Of a stretch of DNA of 64,000 nt, positions 21,601 to 32,800 are shown piece after piece; the stretch's first letter is position 1; every line of letters begins with the position of its first letter. The translations under genes and the position numbers were made by a program. Below the pieces are notes generated by a model. It made no database searches. It saw only the letters and a program-made list of their open reading frames with translations, and was not told where the DNA came from. Origin of the DNA: Pocillopora verrucosa (lineage: Eukaryota; Cnidaria; Anthozoa; Scleractinia; Pocilloporidae); assembly GCF_036669915.1 (NCBI RefSeq), contig NC_089318.1, forward strand, positions 5,565,849 through 5,629,848. The letters run 5' to 3'.

Positions 21601-24600
21601 AAACTCAAAATTAAATTCATTTTTTATGTATGTAAAGAACTGGATAAAATCTCCAGCCATCCAAGGAGTTGGTCAGAGCAAAACTTATATTTGATTGGAC
21701 ATTGACTGTTGACTAGCTATTGTTCTGAGCCTTAATCTTGCATTCCCAAGTTAGCAGAGTCAATTTAGAACATTACAGTTAGAATATAAGTTACAGAACT
21801 ACTGTAAGGCAGCTTTATTGATTACTGATTTTATTAATGACATACCTGGTGTATTTTTAAATTTCTTTTCTTAGAAAAACTGGAGAGACCACAAAAGCAC
21901 TTAATCTTGGTTCTTATAACTACCTTGGCTTTGCGGAAAATGTGGGTCCATGTGCTGAGGCTGCTGAGAAAACAGTGCTTAAATATGGTCTGGGAGGCTG
22001 TAGTCCAAGACATGAATATGGTGAGCTAAACAACGTTTCTGTGGCAGAAAATGATCAGTAGTAGAGCAAATGCCAACTCCTTTGGGGTGGGACTAGGACT
22101 TTGCATTTCATGTAGTACAGTGTGGGTGCCTCAGGCTAGCAACTTTTGTATTTGGGGAACTGGTAAAACTTTACTTCTATAAAAGCTTTTTGAGTAGGAT
22201 ATCTAGATGTTTTGTATCAGAGTCCTCAGTAATTTCTCCAAGAGTGCAAAGTTTGTAATTGAGCAAAGTGGCCCATACAGTCAGCACTTATCTTGGTTTC
22301 TGTAGTATGAAATGCCTGGGAGAATTATTTCTCCCCCCTGGATGGGGATGCTAGTCTGCCTTAAGGTTAACCCTAAGCACTTCATCAAACTTCCCAAACA
22401 CTTTGCCAGTACTCATTTATACTCCTGGGTGGAGAGAGGAACTGTGAAAGGAAAGTGTTTTTCCTAAGAACACAATAATGCCCCCAGTCAGGTCTTGAAT
22501 TAAGACCTCTTGGCTTAAAGTCCAGCACATCAGCCATTGGGTCATTGCTTCCCCCAGATTGCTTTTCCAAGAGTGCAGCTGTGGTAGTGCTGGTCCAGAG
22601 CAAGGTTACCCATTAGGCAGTGTTTCTTCAGCTTTCCCTCACAAGTAATTGTTCAGAGGATTTTGTTTCCTCTCCAGGAACTCTTCACATTCATGATGAA
22701 CTGGAAGCTCTTGTGGCACGGTTTCTTAATAAGCCTGCAGCAATAGCTTTTGGAATGGGTTTTGCTACAAACTCCACCAACATACCCACTCTGGTGGGGA
22801 AAGGCGATTTGATTGTCAGTGATGAGTTGAATCACTCCTCCCTTGTTCTGGGAGCCAGATTGTCTGGGGCTAAAATAAAGGTCTTCAAACATAATGGTAA
22901 GAATTGATGATTAATTTGATTAAAGAAATCTGGTAAATACTGCAGGTCATTTTACAAGGAATTCATTATACTGTTAATCCAATGATTGGGTATTGTAGTG
23001 AGAAATTTTATTTGAATTTTAGACATGAAAAGCCTGGAGAATATTCTTCGGGAATCTGTTGTTCAGGGACAGCCACGCACTCACAGACCTTGGGGAAAAA
23101 TTCTCATTATTGTTGAAGGAATTTACAGGTATGTATTAAGTGAGGTAAAATGCTAGTTGGACCAATGCAGACTCAAGGTAATGCCAGCTGATGTTGTCAT
23201 GTTAAAATTTAACATTGGTTGAATGACCTGGCAGGGTCTGATGGGGTTTTACATCTCCACTGTGTTGACTGAACACTTTTAGCCTGAAGAGTGACTAAAA
23301 TCTAAGTTCTCGTTACAACATCACCCCTGAATCAAACATCAAGGTCATGAGAATAAAGGAGATGATCATCAACTTAAGAAGCTAGGAAATCTTTAGAGAT
23401 CAGTATGGAGAATATGCTTGAGTTGATAACAGGATGTTATGTATACTTATAATGGTGTAAAGGGCTAAAAACACTGATTTGTTCATGAATACTGCAATTT
23501 TTTGTAAATATTGGTAGCTCACACCTTCCCATCATCTTAAGGATTACATTAGGTCTTTTCTTTTTTTTACTTTGGTGCTTTGTCTTTGTATATTGTTATG
23601 AGAAAATCAATGCTTTTTGGTTTTTGATCAAAGCATGCATGTATTGTGATTGAACCAATAATACTGTATATGGGATGGTGCCATGATCTCTAACACTAGG
23701 CCCAGAAATATTGCTTGCAAAAATACAGTGGGGCTGTAAATATCTGAATTTTTCCATAATTCATTTTGTGCTACTTACTTTCTAATGAATTTTTTTATTT
23801 CCAGTATGGAAGGTTCAATAGTGAGATTGCCTGAGGTAGTAGCTCTTAAAAAGAAGTACAAAGCTTACCTTTTCCTTGACGAAGCTCACAGTATTGGTGC
23901 TATGGGCCCCAATGGAAGAGGTGTAACAGACTACTTTGGGGTGGACCCTGCTGATGTTGACATCATGATGGGAACATTTACGAAGAGTTTTGGTGCAGCT
24001 GGGGGATACATTGCTGCAACTGAGGTTAGCATTGAAAAGTCTTGTTCTCTAGCTGAAGGGGGTGCTTGGGAAAAACCCCAACTGATCTAGTGATTGACTA
24101 CTAGATCCTCCTGTTAATTTGTCAGTTAATTCCTTGTTAAACAAAAGGAGAAGTTGGTGTTGCATCAAAAGGCACTCAGGGCTTTTTTATTTGCAGTCCT
24201 TCAATTATGTATATCCATGAATCAATTTCCTTTGATTCATACTGAGAGATTAATTATTGTGAGACATCAAATCAAAAACATTCTTGTTAACAAATGATGA
24301 TAAAAGTTTGGTTCTGATCTCTTTATCTCTCTTGTTGTGCTGCTCGGATGGTGAACTAAGTTTTATTTCGCAGGAAATAATAAACCATATCAGGGGAAGT
24401 TCCCACAGTGCTGCATATGCTTCTTCCATGTCACCCCCTGTTGTGATGCAGATTATTGCTTCCATGAAGATGATTATGGGTGAAGATGGCACTGACAAAG
24501 GTTTGTTTATCTTAACACTTTGACCCTTCAGAATGACAAGCATTCACTAATCTCTCTGTACAATAACACGCGTGAATCGCATATTAAGGTCATGAGAATG

Positions 24601-27143
24601 AAGGAAATGATCACCAACTAATGATACTCTTGATTGTCAAACAAATTCTCCTTGTCAGCACTTTAGAAAATGTATAGAGACTAGTAAGGAGAATGTGCAT
24701 ACTGATGTTAGGGTGTAAAGGGTTATTACATGGTGTACTTACAATACAGTGATCATGTGATCTACTTGGGTGAGGTGCTTAGCATGAAGTGTTAACCAAA
24801 GCACACATATATGAGGATTTGACCACCAGTCAGTTCCATTGTTACTTTCAGATGAACTACTTGTACCAACTGAGTGACAAACTTTTTTTTTTTCTTCTTG
24901 TCAATTTTTAATTTGCAGGAAAGAAAAGACTTGTTCAGTTGGCTGAAAATTGCAAGTAAGAGAAAAATTCTGATATCTTTGGTTAGATTGTAGAGGTTTG
25001 TGGATTAATGTACACAGAATTTAATAAATAGGAAAGTTAAAAGTTTTTAGCGATGAAGGCCAGGGGCGCCTGACATAACAGATACGTGTTGCTCAACTAT
25101 ATTCTGATTTGGACGAGGTAATAGTGTTAGCATCATTAACAGTTTGCATATACACGAAGTTTAGTGTAACTAAATTATAGCCAATTCTTTAAAAACGATT
25201 AACCATCAAGAATAGAAAAAACAAAAGGCCTACCCCATACATACTAATGATGCGGATGTATCAAGCTTATGCACGCACGTGCGATATTTTGACGCGCTCA
25301 TTTCTTTTTTTATTCGCACTTGCATGCGACGTTTGGTGCGTATTATGTGCGTTTTTTTGGTTAACGTATATCTTAGCGGTACTGTACTCACACCATCTTT
25401 CCTCCTTTAGCTAAGCAAAGTTTGTAGATTAAAAAATCGTGTTTATCATTAATTGGAGTCAGTCTTTTGACGCGTTAACTTCCAAGATCTGATTCATATA
25501 TCTCCCTTAACATGTAACTATTACTGTTCAGGTACTTCCGACAGAGACTCAAGCAGATGGGATTTATTGTGTACGGTCATGATGCCTCCCCAGTCGTTCC
25601 TCTTCTTCTCTACATGCCAGCAAAAATCGCGTAAGTGAGACGCTGATTACACTATCAGTACGATATCTAGCAGACAAGTGATGAGAATAAAGAAAAATAT
25701 AAATCAGGGGATTATTGGTCGATACAATTCTAAATTCTCCAAACTAACATCATATGAATTGTATAGTAGATAGTAAGGAAAACTTTCAATGAGATCTTGG
25801 GAATGAAAGGGTTAATAAATGGATTCCGTGTTCGGTTATATATGACAGACTTGCAACCCGACACTTAGCGTGTAGAGCAGGTGTGAGACTGCTGAATATT
25901 TTCTCGGTGAAAATTACAGCTGGCTTCTTTGATTTAATTTAGGGTAGCGGAAGAAAGGGGGCGAGCGACGGTTCAAGGGAAGGAGGTGGGGGGGGGGGGG
26001 GGTGGAGTAACTCTAAATCAAACATGGGTGGCCGGATGAACGATCGCGACCTCGTAGCACCCACGCTCTAATAAGACGCTTGCATTGCAGGCTACCCAAA
26101 ACTTTGTTTTCTAGGTATGGTTAACCTGTGGTTTCGCTCTGTCGTGTGCTATATTGCGCCATGTCGAGGCTATGTGAGAGAGGAATACTGATAGTTTCCT
26201 TTGCATACTTATACAAAAAAATGTATTTCTTTGTTTTTCTGTTTGTGCGTGTTGAAGCTAATGCTTTTTTTCTTTTAGTGCATTTGGCCGTGAAATGCTG
26301 AAAAGGAACGTTGCTGTGGTTGTGGTTGGTTTTCCTGCCACCCCTCTCATCGAGTCTCGCACCAGATTCTGTCTGTCTGCCGCGCATACCCGTGAAATGC
26401 TGGACAAGGTGGGTGAGAGCTACTGTTGCTATGGCATCGAATCTTCTAACAGAGCCACACTTTTCCTTCGGAACCCCTTGTGATAAAAACAGCGTGACAA
26501 AGAAAAAACAACAACAAACAAACAATAAGTACTCAGTAGTCAACACCCACTGGGTTCTGCAATTTTAGAGAAGGAAATAAAACTAAAGAACCTAGAAAAA
26601 ATAAATTGGGATAAATCTTCTTGGAATTAGGAAGATAGTCATCAATAATCTCGACTTCGTTCTGACGCAAAATGTGGGAAAAAAATGAACCCCTCTGGAT
26701 ATAGGAGTACTCAACAATCTGTTACCAAGACTGGATGCTCTCGAATATCCTGTCTTGAAGTTGAATTTATTGGTTGAGGCTTTGGATAGTGCATTTGACT
26801 TTGGCGCGTCGAGAGGAACTCTGAGAGTCCCGTGCGGCGCGCTTAAGTCAATTTTCTTTTCTTTTTTTTTTTTTTTTTTTTTCGGCGTTGACTCGCGTGA
26901 TGAAACTCGCCCGAAAAGGATGCACCTCTTGTAGTCTACATATTCCTCGATTCAAATTGGATTCGTGAGTTGTTTTGGTTTACATGGATGTAAAAAAATC
27001 CTCTATGCCACTTATCAGTGTTTTCACGTGTAGTGTTAATTTTTTCCTTTTTGTAATATTTTTTTAATCAGGCTTTGGAAGCCATCGATGAAGTAGGTGA
27101 CATTCTTCAACTCAAATACTCGAAACAGACACAGAAGAAATAA
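18625..27143 (+). CDS. SPTLC2: Serine palmitoyltransferase subunit 2 (SPTLC2/3-like), copy 1
   Basis: This is a PLP-dependent subunit that, with SPTLC1, condenses serine and palmitoyl-CoA at the ER, the first step of sphingolipid synthesis. Eleven exons: 18625-18897, 21286-21440, 21875-22020, 22678-22896, 23023-23128, 23805-24024, 24374-24500, 24919-24955, 25532-25630, 26279-26408, 27072-27143. All join in frame to 527 residues, close to the 550-560 of vertebrate SPTLC2/3. Exon 1 encodes the membrane segment ([20 protein letters not shown]). Later exons give [36 protein letters not shown], the PLP-lysine motif [13 protein letters not shown] and [19 protein letters not shown]. Exon 2 starts Ser-Phe-Val where copies 2 and 3 have Gly-Phe-Val. 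Every exon except the first and last has the same length as in copies 2 and 3, but the sequence is clearly diverged (exon 4 about 80-85% identical at protein level by eye). Intron 1 (2.4 kb) holds two adjacent MITEs. Confidence 0.93.
19795..20236. repeat. Dispersed repeats in SPT copy 1 intron 1
   Basis: About 19795-19870 resembles the AGATAATTTGGTTTT block of the G-rich repeat near 15755. About 20030-20236 is another diverged CCAAT-rich repeat (GGTTTTTTGTTTGGATCTGATTG, then CCAATCAAG). Confidence 0.5.
20369..20564. mobile_element. TTAACCC-type MITE, copy 2
   Basis: It starts TTAACCCTTTAACTCCCAAG and ends CTCCTGGGTGTTAA, a decayed form of the usual right terminus. Its right-hand TTAA is shared with the next copy. 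Confidence 0.75.
20561..20770. mobile_element. TTAACCC-type MITE, copy 3
   Basis: It starts TTAACCCTTTAACTCCCAG and ends GGGAGTTAAAGGGTTAA with intact termini. It abuts copy 2 and shares one TTAA, as if one copy inserted at the end of the other. Confidence 0.8.
22331..22610 (-). mobile_element. tRNA-derived SINE in SPT copy 1 intron 3
   Basis: Read on the minus strand, a tRNA-like head lies near 22600-22480: TGACCCAATGGCTGATGTGC (A-box region) and AGAGGTCTTAATTCAAGACC (B-box region). It is followed by a tail including CTGGGTGGAGAGAGG (read on +, near 22424) that recurs in cnidarian short interspersed elements. The head no longer folds as a clean cloverleaf. Confidence 0.55.
23275..23465. repeat. 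Dispersed AAGGTCATGAGAATAAAG repeat, copy 1
   Basis: It lies in intron 5 of SPT copy 1. Ordered motifs AAGGTCATGAGAATAAAG, GATGATCATCAAC and AGTATGGAGAATATG recur at 24513-24725, 33530-33668, 43386-43497, 58228-58433 and inverted at 50012-50165. Confidence 0.6.
24513..24725. repeat. Dispersed AAGGTCATGAGAATAAAG repeat, copy 2
   Basis: It lies just inside intron 7 of SPT copy 1, starting about 13 bases after the exon 7 donor. The ends AACACTTTGACCC and GGGTGTAAAGGGTTA are imperfect inverted termini like those of the TTAACCC MITEs. Confidence 0.65.
25645..25815. mobile_element. TTAACCC-type MITE, right half
   Basis: In intron 9 of SPT copy 1, GATGAGAATAAAGAAAAATA, ATTCTCCAAACTAACATCAT and GAGATCTTGGGAATGAAAGG match the right part of the MITE at 16183. 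A short left-end-like stretch, TTAACTTCCAAGATCTGATT, lies on the other side of exon 9 near 25480. Confidence 0.6.
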
Positions 27144-28484
27144 CTGGAGCTACAGAGGTCACATAGAAACAAAACACTGTAACATAGACATGAAATAACT
27201 GGTATTATTGTTTCTTTAAAATAATAATAATATTTGAATGTTACCCACACTGCAATGGCCACAAAAGAGTATGCTCTTTTTTTACTTGTGAGGCAAAGGT
27301 TTAGTTGCTGTGGTCGAACTTCTCTAGGAATTTTTAAATTAAATGCAAACCACACAAAAATTTTCTTCAAAGTGCGAGAGACTGGGAACTAGGTGTCAGC
27401 GCAGTAAACTTTGAGGTCCTGTCAGATCAGGCTTTGATTGGCGAAAAGTTCTGCCCAACTATCCTTGAGGTACTTGCTGGGTATCTTAGCAAAGCGCTTG
27501 GCTTATATTTATTGAAGGACTTTATGTGCTAATTTTTTCTTCCTTTTCCCCATAAGTCTTACAAATAAGTTCTTGCGAGAGGTTTCTGTTTTCTTTGCCT
27601 AGCCTCTTTTCTGCATCGTTTCCGTTTCCGAACATTTTGCAGTTCATTAAGAGAAATAAACCAATTTTTAATATCTGTTTCCTACACACTAAAACAATTA
27701 TGCAACTCGACTTTGGTTCATAGTTGTTAAAAATGGCCCAGTTATTTACAAAAAATATTGATATCAGTTAAGGGAAGACTCAGCATATGGATATTGATTT
27801 TTTTTTTAGACAATTTATACTTTTGGTCTACTATTATTATAAAAAAATGAAGTGCTCTTTCAGAGCGTTCCCTGCTATGTACAAACAATAGCGATATCAG
27901 TTTAAGGATGCCTCAGAACGCAGATATTATTTCTACTTTTGGTGAAGATATATTTAATCCTATTATAAGATCTTGGTTTTATAGTTGCTTTTCTTAAATG
28001 GGGAAGGGATGTGATAAAAACCATGTAGTAGATAAATATGGACAGTACCGTTTGAAAGCTGAATGCTTAAAGTTTTGATTAATGACAATCGAATGGGAAA
28101 AGATGTAGTTGTGTTAAAATATATGCTCTATTAAAGCCATCACTAACAGTAATTGAAGACGGAGCTTTGTAATTGAACAATTTTGTTAGTAGGGTTGATA
28201 AGCACAAGAATGAAGTGATGCTAGCAATGGTGTAGAGGAGTCTTAAACAATTGCCTCTGCAATAAAAGCATTTTGAAGATGAGAGTGCTCATTTCTCTTT
28301 GTCCTGTTTAGCAGAATAATGATTGCGATAGAGTTCAGTCCTGCTTAGAGAAGTGGCGTATCATACAGCAGCCGGCTTTATCTTAACTTATTTAACCAAT
28401 ACCTAGCGGGGCCTTGTTGTGCTTTAGTCGGAGACTGAATCCGCGACAAGCTCTTACGGCTGTGACTCTCTTAGCAAGTGGGAA
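27144..28484. other. SPT copy 1 3' flank, no gene seen
   Basis: This is the 3' UTR and spacer before the segmental duplication. AATAAA candidates lie at 27655-27660 and near 28260. It has T-rich and AT-rich runs and two similar segments (ACAAAAAATATTGATATCAG near 27748 and ACAAACAATAGCGATATCAG near 27881) suggesting a small local duplication. Confidence 0.4.
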
Positions 28485-28650
28485 TGCGGGTAATGTGGCG
28501 CGAAAAAAATGCAGGGACATGATGTCTGATTTTTAAAGCTTCCACGAGTCACAATCAATTCGAGATAAATTGGGTCTGTGCGTATCAGTGACTTTCTTGG
28601 TAAAAATTAAAATTCTCGTGTGATATTCATATTTCAGCTTTAAAAGCTAT

Positions 28651-28708
28651 ATCAAAATTATCCTTAAAGACTGCTTCTATAGAAGCAGTCTTTAAGGATA
28701 ATTTTGAT
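28651..28708. repeat. 58-bp perfect palindrome
   Basis: The arms 28651-28679 and 28680-28708 are exact reverse complements with no spacer (centre CTTCTA|TAGAAG). Unit B has only the right arm at the matching place (about 37830), preceded directly by CTTGAAAAGC. Confidence 0.95.
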
Positions 28709-28811
28709 AAAGACGGTGAAATTGACCTCATGTTCATCTTAGCTCGCGTGATGGGTAAACCGCGTGACCAGATAATCGCGGGACTCGAAATATTAGGCAG
28801 AATGAGATGAG
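28680..28811 (+). pseudogene. Exon-like remnant with DKDGEID motif (unit A)
   Basis: From the right palindrome arm an open frame reads KDNFDKDGEIDLMF, then ARVMGKPRDQIIAGLEILG, and ends at TGA in front of AGGTAACG. In unit B (about 37830-37965) the same stretch has a frame-breaking deletion and an internal TGA. The DKDGEID block looks like an EF-hand loop, but the surrounding residues do not confirm one. I do not recognise the family; it may be the tail exon of a lost gene carried along by the duplication. Confidence 0.35.
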
Positions 28812-29888
28812 GTAACGCTAGTAAGGGGATTAACATAAATTGGAATAGTCATTTTCTAAATTACTGCGAAAGTTTCATTGAAAGCCCAAGGAAGAGCAAG
28901 AACTGAGTTTTCGCCCATTGCTGCCAATTACTTATTTCATAAATTACACAAAACAGAACAGTGTAAGTTCCTTTGGTAAAATCCCATAATCCAGTGTTTG
29001 ACTGCGGCAAAATATATCTTGTCAAGTCATGACTTATTAATATTATAACACAGAATGAATAGTTGAGAAAGCCTCCGGCCTTGCAGGTGCATGTTAATTT
29101 ATGGGAAAGCGTACTTAATCGCTCAACAATATGAAGCAATCATTATTCGTTTTTTTTAATTTTTTTTAATTTTTTTAAATTTTTTTTTATCTTCAAGATA
29201 TGGAGCAATGATTCGATTTTTTTACGAGAAAAGGTACTTTCAATTATCGAGCACAAAACGACAACATTACACATTGGACGAAGGTAATGACTAAATTACG
29301 ACTTCTCCTGCTAAGCTTAAAGAAAAGCTGGGTTGATAAAAACACTGCTTAACATGACAATTGTCCGACTCCACCAAACTCGGCTTCTACGCTTAAAATA
29401 TTGTTTGTTCATACAACAATAACACCATAACAACGGTAGAAGTAAGCCGTAGGCTAGCTTGCAAGCACTGAGGCCTTCACTATCAGCGCTTCAGCCTGCG
29501 AGTGTTTTTTTGCCCGGCACCGGAGGATAGGCCTTCCACGGGGTCTAACACAGTGCCAAGACTCCCCAGCAAAACGTTGCCCTTCTTCTCAGATCTCAGC
29601 TTCGGCGGAGAATCGCGCGTCCTGCAGTGCTGAAAAAAAAACATTAGGACAGGTGCGACCTGTTTTATTTATTATGATTGCTCAGTTGTTGATGATAGGT
29701 TTAGATCAAACATGCTGGCAAGTATAAATAAACCAAGTCTCGTCAGAACCTTTCATGTAGGATTGACAAGTAAGATACATCGAAGTGTGTCGTATTCCTG
29801 AAGGCGCTTTCATCTCATTTGATTGAATTTTATATTATACTGTTACGTCACGCAGAAGCTTGCAGCCTTGCACGGTTAAAAATTTAAA

Positions 29889-32800
29889 ATGGTGGCCGGT
29901 GCCCATGCAACGCGGCGAGTACAACATTCTATGAAAAATGGCTTTCCAAAGGGATCCAACGGCTTTGCAAGCCACCGGAGAGAGTTAAACACAGAGCTGG
30001 AGGAGGATCTCGAGGAGCCACCACTGTTTATCGCTGTTATGACATACTTGGCGTATTTCTTCTTTATAATCTTCGGTTACATGCGTGACTTCATGCGCAA
30101 GTACGGATTAGAGAAGTCCAAGTTTGTTAAGGAAACAGGAAATCAGGTAAGGATATCACTTTAATTAAAAAATCTTGTCTGTGCTTAGATGAAGAGAAAG
30201 TAATTTTACTATAGGCTATGCAATCTCTAAACCTTGATTTATAAGTTAGGCAATGTAATTCTACCAGCGCTTAATCCTTACTTATGAAGAAACATTCGTG
30301 ACTCGCTACGGCGAGTACGGCATTGAAACCTGTTTTTGCCGCCAAGAGAGAAAAAAAAGGGTAATGTTGGAATTTAATTACTACAGTTACAGATGGATTA
30401 CGACTCGAGGAAATCGACAGAACACGACATTGTTTTATTAGTCAAGGGCGTGAAGTTGTAAATAATACGAAGGATATCTGTTTCTTTGTTATTTATTTAT
30501 TTTTTATGAAACAACAGTAGCATACGTTAACCACGATGACAAGCATTTAAAAACTTCACTTTTGATTAAGTTCAGGTACGATCTTAGCAAGTGTACTTAT
30601 TTTTTTCTTATATTGTTTTTTTGGTCACAAATGCAGTAAAACCGCGTAGGAAAAAATTTGAATAGATAAGTCCATATGTAGATATTGCTAATATATTTTT
30701 TTTCTGTTAAATCGAGTAGAACAATGGTCGATAATGGGTAACTTTGATTATTTTTTTTCTCAGTTCGTGAGCGGGCGGTATTCTACAAATCCTGCAATCT
30801 GACTGGTTCCGAGAGCGGGCAGTATTCTACTCATCCGGCCCGCTCACGGTATCCGATCTTTTCGCAACCATTTGTTTGGTTTTTAGAAAAAATTAAAAAT
30901 GTTATTCACCAGCCAAGGTCGGTCCGTATTGGGAAAAACTGTGCCCTTTGTTTTGTGTACCGCCCGAGGCCGTAAGACCTCGGGTAATTTTCCCGGCTTC
31001 CGGCTATTATCGTCTACATCCCTGTTAACCTGTCTATGGTTTTCACTGATTGCAGGGTTTTGTGCCGCTTTATTCCGACTTTGAGAGTTTCTATACACGG
31101 AATCTTTACACTCGAGCAAGGGACTGTCTTAACAGACCCATTTGTAGTGTTCCTGGCGGAGAGGTCGTGCTCGTGGATAGAGAGTCTGAGGACTGGAACT
31201 GGACTTTCAGGTAGCATGAAAGTAATTCCCCCAGAACTTTGCCAAAGTTTGATCGTCTTTGTAGCCTTAATTTATCAAATTTATCATTAACACTAGAGAC
31301 ATAACGGGGGTTCCTGTAGATCCCTGCCCCTTCGTGGATTTTTTCTCGTGGTTGTTGTTGATTGCGCAGCATGCAAACGTAAGAAAGCGAGAAAAGATCC
31401 ACATTGGGGATGTCGACATCACATTAAGGTAGATAGTCTTAGTGTGACTCAATTAGACCCTACCTTCCCCCCCCCCCCAATTTTTGGCTGCAATCCATGT
31501 GAATCTCCGTTTCTTACCTCCGTGATGCAGAGGGATGCAGTCAGCGGTCTCTTGCGTCATGTATTAATGCCCAAGTGTCTTTCTTGCAATTCTATTTCAC
31601 TCTGACAAACTACCCTTTCAAGGTCTTTTTTAACCGCAACATGAAGGAAACTTAGAAAGTCCAGAAATTAGTAAAAAATATATCATATAACAATAAAGCT
31701 GTTTTCAACCGGAACAATAACACCCATCAATCCGCTTGGTCTAAATAGTTTTTTTGCCAATTTTCACGACATTCCAGCGGAGGTTGGATTATCACGATTA
31801 TTGATAAAAATGATTAAAAAAAACCCTTGTACACTCTGGTTTTTACACAACAGATCTACAATTTAATTGCTGTTTACATGCACTCATATCTAAACTATTA
31901 TTGACCAGGTTAAAATGAATTGTTTTCTTTAGATAAAGTGAATTGTTTTGTTTAGATACCCAGGAACGACAACCAAGACTGTCAATCTTGCCTCTTATAA
32001 TTATCTTGGGTTCGCGGAGAATTCTGGGCCGTGTCCAGATGCCGCTGAACAGGCTGTTCGTAAATATGGCATTGCGGGCTGCAGCTCAAGACATGAATAT
32101 GGTGAGTCAAAGTCCGGGAGATACTCGTTCTGGCGCTGACGTTTGACTACTGTGTTACTCCCGGAAATGTTGGTGGTGCTGTGCGGCGTGATTTTTAAAG
32201 CCCTTTCATTATTTCAGATTTGAATGTAAGAGTTACATGTACCGGCTTTTTCAGAGAAAGGGCAACCAGGCTACTTCTTTAAAATGAGCTAAATAGCTTC
32301 CAGTAACAATGTAACTCCGTTTTGTATGGAAACATTCAACTAATACGCGAAAATCATTCGACATTCCTCAATAGATACAATAAAACCTGGAGCCTGAAAA
32401 TAACGTCAAAGGCATTACATTTGGAAAAAAGTCCGAGTCTAGAAAGGGCGCATTCCCTCTCTACGTTTGAGATTTCATTTTGCCTACATTCGACGCTCCA
32501 TTGATCTTTCAACTTCCAGTTCCTCACAGCTTTTCTCCATTTTCCAGGGACCCTTGATATTCATAACGAGTTAGAAGCTCTTGTCGCCAAGTTTGTTGGT
32601 AAGCCTGCAGCTATGGTGTTTGGTATGGGATTCGCCACTAACTCTGCAAACATCCCCACCCTAGTGGGCAAGGGGGATCTGATTATCAGTGATGAGCTGA
32701 ACCACACATCGCTTATCTTAGGAGCAAGACTGTCAGGAGCGAAGATTAAAGTCTTCAAACATAACGGTAAGATCAAGTTGGCACAAGAAGATTGAGGCCT

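Noticed and set aside
22480-22600. Possible tRNA gene
   Set aside because: A and B box-like sequences are present but the stems do not pair and a SINE tail follows, so it was called a SINE.
25980-26004. Long G run near 25990
   Set aside because: A simple homopolymer in an intron of SPT copy 1 and prone to sequencing error; no structure beyond that.
26121-26546. 141-codon minus-strand frame
   Set aside because: Antisense to SPT copy 1 exon 10 and its flanking introns, with low-complexity content.
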